A stretch of 64,000 nucleotides of DNA, taken from Gemmiger sp. An120. Its GTDB lineage: Bacteria > Bacillota > Clostridia > Oscillospirales > Ruminococcaceae. The stretch lies in the NCBI RefSeq assembly GCF_002160955.1, contig NZ_NFLN01000012.1, forward strand, positions 1-64,000, written 5' to 3'. Positions 41,116 through 49,942 of this stretch are shown in pieces (the first letter of the stretch is position 1; each line of letters begins with the position of its first letter). A program made the translations under genes and the position numbers. Below the pieces are notes generated by a model. That model saw nothing but the letters and a program-made list of their open reading frames with translations. It ran no database searches and was not told where the DNA came from.

Positions 41116-41985
41116 ATGGAAAGCCTGATCTACATTCCCTTTCTGGTGGTGATGGTGGTGTTCGCCCTGCTCTACCTGAAAGGCAAAGCCAAATACGCCG
41201 CCTTCGTGTCGGCGCTGGATAAGGAGACCTTCGGCCTGCGGGACTTTTTCCCGGTGGGCTTCATGGCCATGGATCTCAGCGGCTACAAGTACGCCTCCAA
41301 CCTGGACCGCACCCTGCGCCGCCAGCTGGCCGAGCTGTATACCGCCGAGTACCAGGAGTTCTACCTGCGGGTGATCTGGGCCCAGGCGGTGACCAACGCG
41401 CTGATCGGCCTGCTCATGGGCACTTTGTTCTTTGCCGCCATGGGGGGCGACCCCCTGATGCTGGTGGTGGGCGCGGCGCTGGGCGGCGTGCTGGCCTGGG
41501 CGGCCTTTTCCGATGTGAAGAACCGGGTGGAAAAGCGCCATCTGCTGGTGGCGGTGGACCTGCCCGATCTGACCAACCAGATCATCATCCTCTCCGGCGC
41601 GGGGCTTACCATCCGGGCGGCCCTGCTCAAGATCAGCGCCGAGATGCCCGCCTCCGGCCCGCTGTACCAGGCCCTGGCCAAAACCACCGAAAAGATGGAG
41701 CACGGCGCCACCGATGAAGAGGCGCTGGACCAGCTGACGGTGGCCTGCAACATGCCCCAGGTGCGGCGGTTCGTGTCGGTGATTTTGCAGAATATGCACC
41801 GGGGCGGCGCGGACGTGCTGGTCGCCTTGCAGGACATCGGCAAGGAGCTGTGGGAGGCCCGCAAGGCGGCCGCCCGGCAGATCGCCGAAGAAACATCCAC
41901 CAAGCTGCTGTTCCCCATGATGTTGATGCTGATCGCCGTCATCCTGCTGGTGGCGGCCCCGGCGGTCATGGGGATGGCGATATAA
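41116..41985 (+). CDS. tadC: Tad pilus inner-membrane platform protein TadC
   Basis: A 289-residue protein with an N-terminal membrane helix (SLIYIPFLVVMVVFALLYL), two central helices and a C-terminal pair, and the F-domain sequence HLLVAVDLPDLTNQIIILSGAGLTIRAALLKI ... FVSVILQNMHRGGADVLVALQDIGKELWEARKAAARQIAEETSTKLLFPMMLMLIAVILL. The EETSTKLLFPM stretch is characteristic of TadC. AAGGAGG precedes the ATG. Confidence 0.88.
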   Translation: MESLIYIPFLVVMVVFALLYLKGKAKYAAFVSALDKETFGLRDFFPVGFMAMDLSGYKYASNLDRTLRRQLAELYTAEYQEFYLRVIWAQAVTNALIGLLMGTLFFAAMGGDPLMLVVGAALGGVLAWAAFSDVKNRVEKRHLLVAVDLPDLTNQIIILSGAGLTIRAALLKISAEMPASGPLYQALAKTTEKMEHGATDEEALDQLTVACNMPQVRRFVSVILQNMHRGGADVLVALQDIGKELWEARKAAARQIAEETSTKLLFPMMLMLIAVILLVAAPAVMGMAI

Positions 41986-42035
41986 CCGTCCCGCATATTG
42001 CGGGGCCACGACCAGAGGAAAGGAGGAAACCACCC

Positions 42036-42224
42036 ATGAAAGAGATGCTTCGCCGTTTCTGGCAGGAGGAGGAAGGCATGGGCACCGTGGAGATCGTGAT
42101 CATCATCGGCATCCTGGTGGCCGTGGCCCTGATCTTCCGCAAAGCGCTGCTGGGCTTTGTTCAGGATCTGATGGACAAGTTCTTCAACACCGGCAATGTG
42201 CCGGGCGTGACCGATCCCGCCTGA
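42036..42224 (+). CDS. flp: Flp-type IVb pilin
   Basis: A 62-residue major pilin candidate. FWQEEEGMGTVEIVIIIGILVAVALIFRKALLGFV has the prepilin pattern: cleavage after G14 would leave Met at +1 and the essential Glu19 at +5, followed by one ~20-residue hydrophobic helix. The charged leader and short C-terminal tail (NTGNVPGVTDPA) fit Flp1-type pilins of Firmicutes. AAGGAGG precedes the ATG. It lies after tadC and before a strong hairpin, a position that could raise its transcript level relative to downstream genes. Confidence 0.88.
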   Translation: MKEMLRRFWQEEEGMGTVEIVIIIGILVAVALIFRKALLGFVQDLMDKFFNTGNVPGVTDPA

Positions 42225-42241
42225 TCCGCACACAGCACCCC

Positions 42242-42264
42242 GGGGCGGGCCGCCGGCCCGCCCC
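42242..42264 (+). terminator. intercistronic hairpin after the pilin gene
   Basis: GGGGCGGGCC pairs perfectly with GGCCCGCCCC around a 3-nt loop. It lies 17 bp past the flp stop and is followed only by TTACC. It is more likely an RNA 3'-end stabiliser or partial terminator than a full stop, because the codirectional tad genes continue. Confidence 0.65.
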
Positions 42265-42295
42265 TTACCAAGATTTTCAGCAAGGAGGCAACCCC

Positions 42296-42910
42296 ATGAA
42301 AAAACACGGCCGCTGCAAAGGCTCCATGACGGTGGAGATGGCCATTCTGTTCCCGGTGATCTTCTTCACCATTCTGGGGATGCTGTACCTTTGTATCATA
42401 AAATACCAGAACATCGCCGCGGGCACCGCCGCCATGCGGGCCGCGGCCCGGGGCGCTGCCTGCTGGGACAAGCTGGGCGGCGACGGGGCCTGGGATTTCC
42501 AGACCCTGGAGGGCGAGGAGAGCGGCGGCGGCCTGCTGGTGGCCGCCAACTACTCGGAGCACGACCCCTACCGTTATATTCTGGACACCAAGTCGGAAAA
42601 GCGGCTGGCCAATATCCAGGCCTATGCCCGCTGGCTGGTGGAGGGCAATCCCTCGGTCATGGGGGAGGACGCCGGCTCCAAGGAGCCGGTGGTGACCAAA
42701 ACCGGCAACATCCTGCAGAAATACGTCACCGTTTCCATCACCAAGCGGTACACCAATCCGTTTGAAGATGTGATGGCCCAGGTGGGCCTGTCGGCGCCGG
42801 ACGAGGCGGTCATCACCGCCAGCGCCCCGCTGAACACCCCCGCCGAATTCATCCGCAACGCGTCCTTTATCTACGATCTGGTCAAGGGCGACGGCTACAA
42901 GGGGGGCTGA
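42296..42910 (+). CDS. TadE-like minor pseudopilin
   Basis: A 204-residue protein beginning MKKHGRCKGSMTVEMAILFPVIFFTILGMLYL: a pseudopilin N-terminus with Gly9 before the cleavage site and Glu14 at +5, and one membrane helix. The remainder is an extracytoplasmic domain without recognised motifs. TadE-like proteins are processed by the same peptidase as the pilin and are needed for pilus assembly. AAGGAGG precedes the ATG. Confidence 0.78.
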   Translation: MKKHGRCKGSMTVEMAILFPVIFFTILGMLYLCIIKYQNIAAGTAAMRAAARGAACWDKLGGDGAWDFQTLEGEESGGGLLVAANYSEHDPYRYILDTKSEKRLANIQAYARWLVEGNPSVMGEDAGSKEPVVTKTGNILQKYVTVSITKRYTNPFEDVMAQVGLSAPDEAVITASAPLNTPAEFIRNASFIYDLVKGDGYKGG

Positions 42911-42913
42911 CCG

Positions 42914-45799
42914 ATGCACCGCCGATGGAAAAAGCGTCTGACCGGCGCCATCAGCATCTTTCTCACCATCATTTTTGTCTCCAACTATGCCCTGATCGGC
43001 CTGCTGGTGGACAGCGGCCGCCTGCGCATGGCCCGGGCCGTGGCCGAGGGCGCGCTGGACAACGCCGGTGCCTCGGTGCTGTCCTACTACAACCGGATGC
43101 TCTACGACCTGTACGGGCTGTTCGCCACCGACTCGCTGACCGAGGAGGACATCACCCGGCTGCTGGGCGACTACGCGGAAAAGACCCTGGGCACCGTGCC
43201 GGTGGAGGAAAGCGCCCTCACCAGCCTGGTGGACGCGGTCACCAGCGCGGTGGGCGGCCTGACCGGCGAGGACGGGGAGGAACTGCCCACCTTTGACCTG
43301 TACAGCTTTGACGCCGAGGTCACCCTGGTGGACGGGGCCAGCCATACCCTGGCCAACACCGAGGCGGTGGAGGCCCAGATCATCGACCACATGAAATACC
43401 GGGCGCCGGAAAACCTGTTCAACGCCGCCACCAGCGGCGACAGCTTCCTGGGCAAACTGCAGGGGCTGTTTGATCTGACCGAGCGCATGAGCGTCACCAA
43501 GGACAAGCTGGAGCTGACCGGGGGCAAGGAAGCCCTGTTCCGCAGCGCGTCCGACATGATCACCAAGATCGGCAACTTCAACGCCAACGTGGCCGCCTTT
43601 GCGGCCAATCCCGCCGACCCCTACCAGTACCTGCGGGAGCTGGATGAACGGTTCACCGAGATCGGCAACGAGTACGAGATCGAACCGGAGGAGACCCCCG
43701 CCCAGACGACGGAGGGCGATGCCTCTTCCACCCAGACATCGGAGAGCGAGCCCTCCGTCACCCAGGAAAACGGCGGCAGCAAGCGGGATGAGCAGATCGA
43801 AGCCGCCCGCGCCCAGTACGAGGAGGCCGCCGGCCATACCGGCGACGCCTACGCCTCGCTGTACAGCCAGGCGCTGAGCCTGTACCAGCAGGCCAACACC
43901 CTGCGGGACGAGACCACCACGCTGGTGGCCAACTACGAAAGCTACATCAGCCAGCTGCAGGCCAAGCTGGACGAGGACCCGGACAACGAGAACTACAAAA
44001 CCGTCTACCTGCCGGAGATCGAGCAGGCCCAGGCCACCTGCGGCGAGATGCTCAAGAACATCGACCTGGTGCTGATGACCCGGCCCTACCTGAGCGACCT
44101 GGCCGAAAGCGCCGGGGAGATGGACAGCGCCTTTACCGGCCTGAGTTCCCAGGTGATCGACTACCGGCTGTACGGCGAGGCAAGCGGCGAAAGCCAGGTC
44201 TCCGCCAGCCTGGTCACCACCGTGGAGGGCTCCATGGGCCCCTACGGGGAAGCGATGAACACGCTGCTCAGCGAGCTGGGCACCACCAAGGCCACCCTGG
44301 CGGACATGGCGTCCAGCTTCCGCCAGCCGGAGCAGCCCAAAATCCAAACCGAGGTATCCGCCGACGGGAACAAAGCCAGCCAGAACGCCGAAAAGGACGC
44401 CAAGAAAGAGGATCTGCGCAGCCTGAACGCCGACGATCTGGCCGTTCCCTTCGAGACTACCGGCGAGCCCAACTGGAACGGTGTGATCTCCGGCTCGATG
44501 GACACCGAGAACACCAGCGCCATCCTCTCCGCCGGGCTGGATCTGATCGAAAAGATCGGCCAGGTGCTGGAGGGCGCGCGGGACAGCCTGTACATCAACG
44601 AGTACGCCATCGCCTACTTCCCCAACTATGTGCAGCACTACAACGCGGCGGACTCCGACCTGGCCAAGGACGCGGACAACGCCTACCTGATCGACGACAG
44701 CAAGTATTTTGCCCCCTATAACGCCAGCCAGGCGGAGCTGGAATACATCCTCACCGGCAATGCCAACGCCACCGCCAGCGTGGCCACCATCTCGGCCCAG
44801 CTGCTGGGTATCCGGATGGCGCTGAACACCGCCGCCATCTTTACCGATTCCGCCAAGGTGGCCCAGGCCAACGCCCTGGCCGCCGCCATCTCCGGGCCCC
44901 TGGCCCCGCTGGTATCGGCGGGCCTGCTGATCGCCTGGGCCCTGGCCGAGTCCGCCCTGGACGTGGCCGACCTGCTCAAGGGTGAGGACGTGCAGCTCTT
45001 CAAACAGGGGGCCGACTGGAAGATCTCGGCGGAGGGCCTGGTCAAGGAAGCGGTCAGCGAAGCCGCCGAGTACGTCTCCGGCGAGGTGGCCGACGCGGTC
45101 AACAGCGCCATCTCCGACGCCGCCGCTTCGGTGGAACAGGCCGCTAACCAGGCGGTCTACAAGGCCTACCAGGCCATCCAGTCCGGCGCGCAGGACGCGG
45201 TCAGCACCGCCGGCTCCACCCTGACCGACTGGGCCGGCCAGCTGGGCGGCCAGGTACCGGGGGTGGACGCGGGCACCGTGAGCAGCGCGCTGAACAGCGA
45301 GCTGGGCGCGGCGGAATCCGCGGCCATCGGCCTGCTGGACAACGCCAAGGACCAGGCGCTGGTCAAGGTGAACCAGGCGGTGCGCAACGTGAGCACCACC
45401 CTGCAGGACAAGGTCAGCACCCTCACCGGCGAGGCCGCGGAAAAGGCCGCTGAGGCGCTGTCCAACGGGCTGAACAAGATCCTTCCCAGCGGCCAGGTGG
45501 TCAACACCGGTTCCAACACCGGCAGCTTTGACGTGACCCTGAACTACATGGACTATATGCGCATCTTCCTGCTGTTCGCGGGCAACACCACCAAGGTACA
45601 GCGGATCCAGCAGCTGATCCAGGCCAACCTGCGCTACGGCGGCCAGAGCGAGTTCTCCATGGCCGGGTCCTATGTGTCGGTGGCCAGCAAGCTGGACGGC
45701 TCCACCCGTTTCCTGTTCATGAGCGCGGCGTTCCTGCCCATGTCCATGAAGCGGGACGGCCGGATGAACTTTACCGTATACAGCCGGATGGGCTATTAA
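42914..45799 (+). CDS. DUF5702 (TadG-like) pilus-locus protein
   Basis: A 961-residue protein with one N-terminal membrane helix (residues ~10-33: LTGAISIFLTIIFVSNYALIGLLVDSGRLRMARAVAEGALDNAGASVLSYYNRMLYDLYGLFA). This is the hallmark start of DUF5702 and resembles TadG-like proteins. The large external part is Ala/Ser/Asp-rich, with a long helical region at ~280-370 and another at ~690-860 (ISDAAASVEQAANQAVYKAYQAIQSG). A conserved C-terminal block is FLLFAGNTTKVQRIQQLIQANLR. It may be a tip adhesin or cell-wall-spanning part of the apparatus; this is inference. Starts 3 bp after the TadE-like gene. Confidence 0.75.
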   Translation: MHRRWKKRLTGAISIFLTIIFVSNYALIGLLVDSGRLRMARAVAEGALDNAGASVLSYYNRMLYDLYGLFATDSLTEEDITRLLGDYAEKTLGTVPVEESALTSLVDAVTSAVGGLTGEDGEELPTFDLYSFDAEVTLVDGASHTLANTEAVEAQIIDHMKYRAPENLFNAATSGDSFLGKLQGLFDLTERMSVTKDKLELTGGKEALFRSASDMITKIGNFNANVAAFAANPADPYQYLRELDERFTEIGNEYEIEPEETPAQTTEGDASSTQTSESEPSVTQENGGSKRDEQIEAARAQYEEAAGHTGDAYASLYSQALSLYQQANTLRDETTTLVANYESYISQLQAKLDEDPDNENYKTVYLPEIEQAQATCGEMLKNIDLVLMTRPYLSDLAESAGEMDSAFTGLSSQVIDYRLYGEASGESQVSASLVTTVEGSMGPYGEAMNTLLSELGTTKATLADMASSFRQPEQPKIQTEVSADGNKASQNAEKDAKKEDLRSLNADDLAVPFETTGEPNWNGVISGSMDTENTSAILSAGLDLIEKIGQVLEGARDSLYINEYAIAYFPNYVQHYNAADSDLAKDADNAYLIDDSKYFAPYNASQAELEYILTGNANATASVATISAQLLGIRMALNTAAIFTDSAKVAQANALAAAISGPLAPLVSAGLLIAWALAESALDVADLLKGEDVQLFKQGADWKISAEGLVKEAVSEAAEYVSGEVADAVNSAISDAAASVEQAANQAVYKAYQAIQSGAQDAVSTAGSTLTDWAGQLGGQVPGVDAGTVSSALNSELGAAESAAIGLLDNAKDQALVKVNQAVRNVSTTLQDKVSTLTGEAAEKAAEALSNGLNKILPSGQVVNTGSNTGSFDVTLNYMDYMRIFLLFAGNTTKVQRIQQLIQANLRYGGQSEFSMAGSYVSVASKLDGSTRFLFMSAAFLPMSMKRDGRMNFTVYSRMGY

Positions 45800-45811
45800 A
45801 GGAGGGGTACG

Positions 45812-46507
45812 ATGGGCAAGAAAAAGGGCGCGATGACGGTGGAAGCCGCCATCGTGCTGCCGCTGTACATCCTGCTTCTGACCTTTCTGGTCAACTTTCT
45901 CAACATCTACTATCTGCACACGGTGGTGCAGCACGGGCTGAACAGCGCCGCCTCTACCCTGGCCCAGTACTGCTACGCGGTGGACCTGACCCTGGGGGTG
46001 GAGAACCTCTCCCTGCAGGAGGAGACCAGCGCCAAAGCCCAGCAGCTGGGGGACGCGATCAACAACTTCTACGACGCCTCCACCGACGCGCTGACCCTGT
46101 TCAACGACGGCATCTCCCTGGACAATCTGGGCAAGCTGCTGGACAGCGGCAAGACCTTCATCAATGCCTCCTCCAACCTGGTCAGCAAGGTGCAGGGGGT
46201 AACCGGGGAGGACGTGGCCAACCTGGTGCTCACCGGCATGGTGGAGACCGGCGGCGGCATGCTGGTGGAAGCCATGGTGGACGACTACCTGGACCAGATG
46301 AAGATCAACCGGGATCTGCTGGGCGGGGATATCCAGTACGGGCTGTACATCACGTCGGACGGCCGGTATGACCTGATCCTGACCGCCGCCTACCAGTACA
46401 ACGACCCGCTGTTTGCCCTGTTCACGCCGGGCTTTGCCATCCGCCAGCAGGCGGTGGTGCATCCCTGGATCGGCGGCGCCACCCCCGGCCTGCGGGGCGG
46501 CGGCTGA
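45812..46507 (+). CDS. second TadE-like pseudopilin
   Basis: A 231-residue protein with the pseudopilin start MGKKKGAMTVEAAIVLPLYILLLTFLVNFLNIYYLH: Gly6 precedes the likely cleavage site and Glu11 is at +5. The external region contains DAINNFYDASTDALTLFNDGISLDNLGKLLDSG, followed by a beta-rich end (YGLYITSDGRYDLILTAAYQYNDPLF). Together with the first TadE-like protein it probably forms minor pseudopilins. AAAGGAGG precedes the ATG. Confidence 0.75.
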   Translation: MGKKKGAMTVEAAIVLPLYILLLTFLVNFLNIYYLHTVVQHGLNSAASTLAQYCYAVDLTLGVENLSLQEETSAKAQQLGDAINNFYDASTDALTLFNDGISLDNLGKLLDSGKTFINASSNLVSKVQGVTGEDVANLVLTGMVETGGGMLVEAMVDDYLDQMKINRDLLGGDIQYGLYITSDGRYDLILTAAYQYNDPLFALFTPGFAIRQQAVVHPWIGGATPGLRGGG

Positions 46508-46531
46508 TCCTTTCCACAAGAGGTGTTTTGT

Positions 46532-47149
46532 TTGTTAGACTATGGTTTGGGCGCTTTGTGCGGCGCGGTGCTGGGCTTCGGCGCGGCGTTTTTCGCCCAG
46601 GGCGGCCTTTTGGACCGGCGGCTGTTTCTGCGCCTTTGCCGGATGCCGGGCCGCTGGCACCGCCAGCGGTGGCTGCTGGCCGGGCTGGGGGCGCTGCTGG
46701 GGGTGTACATCGTCTGGGTGCAGGAGGGCTTCGGCCGCGGCGCGGCGGGGCTGCTTCTGCTCACCGGGCTGCTGCTGGCCGCCTCGGTCACCGACCTGCG
46801 CCGCCGCCAGATCCATACCGACTGCCTGGCCGTCTACGCGGTGCTGCTGCTTATCTGGCAGTGCACCGGCGGGCTGTGGAGCCTGCTCAACGGCGCGCTG
46901 GGCGCGGCGCTGGGGCTGGCGGCGCTGGGGATTCCCCGGCTTGTGCGCCCGGCGGCGGTGGGCGGCGGCGACGTGCTGCTGCTGGCCGTCTGCGGCCTGG
47001 CCGCCGGATTCCCCGGCGTGGTGTATCTGATGTTCCGGGGAATGGTGGTGCTGGCCCTGGTGGGCGTGGTGCAGCTGGCGCTGCGCCGGGCCGACCGGAA
47101 AAGCACCCTGCCCCTGGCCCCCTTTCTTCTGCTGGGCGCGCTGGTGTAA
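46532..47149 (+). CDS. A24 prepilin peptidase, first copy
   Basis: A ~205-residue polytopic aspartic peptidase of the A24 (TadV/PilD) type. The two catalytic aspartates are in SVTDLRRRQIHTD and GGGDVLLLAVCG (the GxGD motif). About six membrane segments. Unlike PilD, no N-terminal zinc-binding methylase domain is seen. TTG at 46532 was taken as start because AGAGG lies 8 nt upstream; a GTG three codons earlier lies on that site. It would cleave the leader of Flp and the TadE-like proteins. Confidence 0.82.
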   Translation: MLDYGLGALCGAVLGFGAAFFAQGGLLDRRLFLRLCRMPGRWHRQRWLLAGLGALLGVYIVWVQEGFGRGAAGLLLLTGLLLAASVTDLRRRQIHTDCLAVYAVLLLIWQCTGGLWSLLNGALGAALGLAALGIPRLVRPAAVGGGDVLLLAVCGLAAGFPGVVYLMFRGMVVLALVGVVQLALRRADRKSTLPLAPFLLLGALV

Positions 47150-47183
47150 GCCGCCCCTTATCCCATGAACGGAGGAGATCCCC

Positions 47184-48650
47184 ATGAAAGCCAACATCCG
47201 CAAGATCGAGTACATGGTGGTGCAGCCCCACACCTATCTGGTGGCCGAGCTGGAACCCGGGGCCCGCACGGTGGGCTTCTGCCTGGAAATGGCCGAGCGG
47301 TGCCGTATCCCGGGCCTGCTGCCGCTGCACCGGCAGATGGTGGACGGCGGGGTGCGCCTGTGCTACGACATCACCGGCAAGAAGCGGCTGGCCGACCTGG
47401 CCGCCGAGATGAGCCTGTCCGAGGACGGGGTTCTGCGGCTGGTGCGCAACCTGCTGGAGGGCCTGGCGGGCCTGCCGGAATACTTCCTGCGCACCACCCA
47501 GTGCCTGCTGGAGGAGGACTACACCTACGCCGACAGCACCCTGGCGGTGTACCTGCCCCTGGCCCCCATGGAGGATGACCCCGCCGACGGGGACGCGCTG
47601 CTGCGGGATTACCTGATCCGGCTGCTGGGCAGCTGCACCAGCGCCGGGCGCACCGGCCCCCGCCTGAACGAGCTGGCCGCCTGCCTGATTCGGCCGGACT
47701 TCTCGGTGCCCGGCCTGCTGGACAAGGTACGGGCGCTGTCCGCCGGGCAGACCCCGGCCCAGCCGGCCGCCCCCGCCTGGCAGGCCGCCCCGGTCACCGC
47801 CCAGCCCCGGCCCGACCCGGCCCCCGTGCCTCCGGTGACCCCTGCGCCCCAGCCGGCGGCCCCGGCCCCCGTGCCGGAAACCCCGGACAAGAAAAAGAAC
47901 GCCCTGGGCGGGCTGTTCGGCCATAAGGAAAAGGCGGAGAAACCGGCCCCCGCGCCGGTGATCCCGGGCTTTGCCGTGCCCGGCATGGCCGCCCCGGCCC
48001 CAAAGCCCAAGGAGGAAAAAGCGGCCCCGGCCTTTGCGGTACCGGGCGGCGCGGGCAAGCCCTTCGCGGTGCCCGGCGCGCCCGCCCCGGCCCAGCCGGC
48101 GGCCCCGGAAAAGAAAAAAGGCGGCCTTGGCGGCCTGTTCGGCCACAAGGAAAAGCCCGCCAAAACCCCGGTGGTGGAGATGAACAAGGAGCGGCACATG
48201 GGCGGCCAGGACCGTATCCCGCCGGCCGCGCCGGTGCCCCCTGCCCCGGCCCCGGCGGCACAGCCGGTGCAGCCCCAGCCCGCCGCCTGGCAGGGCACCA
48301 CCCTGCTGCAGCAGACCAAACCCGGCGGCGGCGCCACCGTGCTGATGGGGGCCCAGGCCGCGGGCGCGCCCGCGCTGACCCTGACCGGCGCGGGCCAGGC
48401 CGTGCGGGTGGACCGGTTCCCCTTTACGGTGGGCCGGTACGAGTGCGATATGCTGCTGGACGCCCCCACCGTATCCAAAAAGCATCTGAGCCTGCTGCAT
48501 CAGAACGGCATGTTCTATGTGCAGGATGAAAATTCCAGCAACTACACCTATCTGGACGGGCAGATCATCCCGCCCTATACCCCGGTTCCGCTGCCCGCGT
48601 CCTGTGAGCTGCGGCTGGGCAGCGTGGTGCTGCTGGTGAAGGCGGAATGA
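47184..48650 (+). CDS. FHA-domain protein with DUF6382-type N-terminus
   Basis: A 488-residue protein. Residues ~1-190 resemble DUF6382 (KIEYMVVQPHTYLVAEL, then GLLPLHRQMVDGGVRLCYDITGKKRL). A Pro/Ala-rich linker spans ~190-395. Residues ~400-488 form an FHA domain (FPFTVGRYECDMLLDAPTVSKKHLSLLHQNGMFYVQDENSSNYTYLDGQIIPP) that should bind phosphothreonine; the GR, S/K-K-H and N residues of the binding surface are present. The linker contains a repeated basic motif, LGGLFGHKEK, at two places ~70 residues apart. Cotranscribed with a PP2C phosphatase in the pilus operon, implying control by Ser/Thr phosphorylation. Confidence 0.82.
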   Translation: MKANIRKIEYMVVQPHTYLVAELEPGARTVGFCLEMAERCRIPGLLPLHRQMVDGGVRLCYDITGKKRLADLAAEMSLSEDGVLRLVRNLLEGLAGLPEYFLRTTQCLLEEDYTYADSTLAVYLPLAPMEDDPADGDALLRDYLIRLLGSCTSAGRTGPRLNELAACLIRPDFSVPGLLDKVRALSAGQTPAQPAAPAWQAAPVTAQPRPDPAPVPPVTPAPQPAAPAPVPETPDKKKNALGGLFGHKEKAEKPAPAPVIPGFAVPGMAAPAPKPKEEKAAPAFAVPGGAGKPFAVPGAPAPAQPAAPEKKKGGLGGLFGHKEKPAKTPVVEMNKERHMGGQDRIPPAAPVPPAPAPAAQPVQPQPAAWQGTTLLQQTKPGGGATVLMGAQAAGAPALTLTGAGQAVRVDRFPFTVGRYECDMLLDAPTVSKKHLSLLHQNGMFYVQDENSSNYTYLDGQIIPPYTPVPLPASCELRLGSVVLLVKAE

Positions 48651-49423
48651 ACAGGATCGTCCGGTACGATACCGGCTATGTGACCCATCCCGGCAACTGC
48701 CGCACCGTAAACCAGGACAACCTGCTGCTGCGCCGCGGCGCGGTGGACGGGCAGGATTTTCTGCTGCTGGCGGTGGCCGACGGCATGGGCGGCATGGCCC
48801 GTGGCGAAGAGGCCAGCGGCTGCGCCGTGGCCCTGCTGGACAGTTGGTGGAACACCGAGCTGCCTGCCCTGCTGAGCGCCGGCGGCCCGGACTGGCCCGG
48901 GCTGGAAAACAGCCTGGCGGTGGCCATCGAGCGGATCAACACCGCCGTGCGCCAGGCCGTCACCGACAAGGGGGAGCCCGGCGGCACCACCCTGGTGCTG
49001 GCCTTTGTGTACGGGGCGGACTACCGGCTGCTGCACGTGGGGGACAGCCGGGCCTATCTGCTGGGCGCGGGCGCGCCCCGGCCCCTGACCCGGGACCACA
49101 CCTGGTGCGCCCATGAGATCGCCCAGGGCCGCCTGACCCCCGCCCAGGCGGCGGTGCATCCCATGCGGCATATGCTCACCAGCACGCTGGGGGTGCGCCC
49201 GTCCTACGAGCTGGATCTGGCCCGGGGGCAGCTTGGCCCCGGCAGCGCCCTGCTGCTGTGTTCCGACGGCTTTTACCAGGAGGCCGAGGCCGCCCTGGCG
49301 TCCTGCGACCTGACCCGCCCCGCCCAGACGGTGCTGGACGGCCTGCTGGCCGGTGCGCTGCGGGGCGAAGCGGCGGACAACCTGACCGCCCTGCTGGTGC
49401 GCCCATTCCCTGCCCGGAGGTAA
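48647..49423 (+). CDS. PP2C-type serine/threonine phosphatase
   Basis: A 258-residue PPM-family phosphatase. Motifs in order: THPGNCRTVNQDNLLLRR (metal-binding Asp), LAVADGMGGMARGEEAS (the DGMGG motif), PGGTTLVLAFVYG, RLLHVGDSRAYLL, and near the end EAADNLTALLV with the last metal Asp. It lacks membrane or regulatory domains. It overlaps the FHA gene by 4 bp (ATGA), so the two are translationally coupled. No Ser/Thr kinase gene is in the window, so the opposing kinase must be elsewhere. Confidence 0.9.
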   Translation: MNRIVRYDTGYVTHPGNCRTVNQDNLLLRRGAVDGQDFLLLAVADGMGGMARGEEASGCAVALLDSWWNTELPALLSAGGPDWPGLENSLAVAIERINTAVRQAVTDKGEPGGTTLVLAFVYGADYRLLHVGDSRAYLLGAGAPRPLTRDHTWCAHEIAQGRLTPAQAAVHPMRHMLTSTLGVRPSYELDLARGQLGPGSALLLCSDGFYQEAEAALASCDLTRPAQTVLDGLLAGALRGEAADNLTALLVRPFPARR

Positions 49424-49426
49424 CCC

Positions 49427-49936
49427 ATGATCCCCTGTCTGCGATACGCGGTGCTGATCCTGGCGCTGGCCGCGGCCGTCTGGCTGGACCAGACCCGGGG
49501 CCGCATCCCCAACAAACTGAACCTGACCCTGGCGGCGGCGGCGCTGGTGCTGGCGCTGGCCCAGGGCCGCCCCCTGTGGGCGCTGGCAGGCTTTGCCGCC
49601 GGCACCCTGCTGGGCATGGGCGGCTGGCTGCTGCACCTGTTCCGCGCCGGGGACGCCAAGCTGTTCATGGCGCTGGGCCTGGCGCTGGGCTGGCGTGGCC
49701 TTGTGGGCTGCGCGGCCTGGTCGCTGGTGGTGGGCGCGGCGCTGGGGCTGGTGCTGCTGCTGGTGAAAGGGCAGCTGACCGCCCGGCTGGCCCGGGTGGG
49801 CCGGTATCTGAAGCTGCTGCTGTTCACCCGCAGCTTCTCCCCCTACGAGCCCGCCCCCGGTACCGAGCGGGAGTTCCCGTTCGCCTTGTCCATCGCCCTG
49901 GGCACCGCCCTGAGCCTGCTGGTGCCGCTGTTCTGA
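49427..49936 (+). CDS. A24 prepilin peptidase, second copy
   Basis: A 169-residue membrane peptidase of the A24/CpaA type: the catalytic aspartates are in VWLDQTRGRIPNKLN and FRAGDAKLFMALGL, the latter the GDxK form typical of CpaA/TadV. About five membrane segments. It shares little with the copy at 46532 beyond the active site. It begins 3 bp after the PP2C gene and closes the pilus operon before a strong terminator. Confidence 0.87.
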   Translation: MIPCLRYAVLILALAAAVWLDQTRGRIPNKLNLTLAAAALVLALAQGRPLWALAGFAAGTLLGMGGWLLHLFRAGDAKLFMALGLALGWRGLVGCAAWSLVVGAALGLVLLLVKGQLTARLARVGRYLKLLLFTRSFSPYEPAPGTEREFPFALSIALGTALSLLVPLF

Positions 49937-49942
49937 AAACGC

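Noticed and set aside
42161-46519. A 1452-codon minus-strand open frame across the pilus genes
   Set aside because: It shadows flp, tadE, DUF5702 and the second tadE-like gene in antisense. Its composition (Gly, His, Gln, Val) is what the complement of Ala/Asp-rich coding sequence gives, and no domain is visible.
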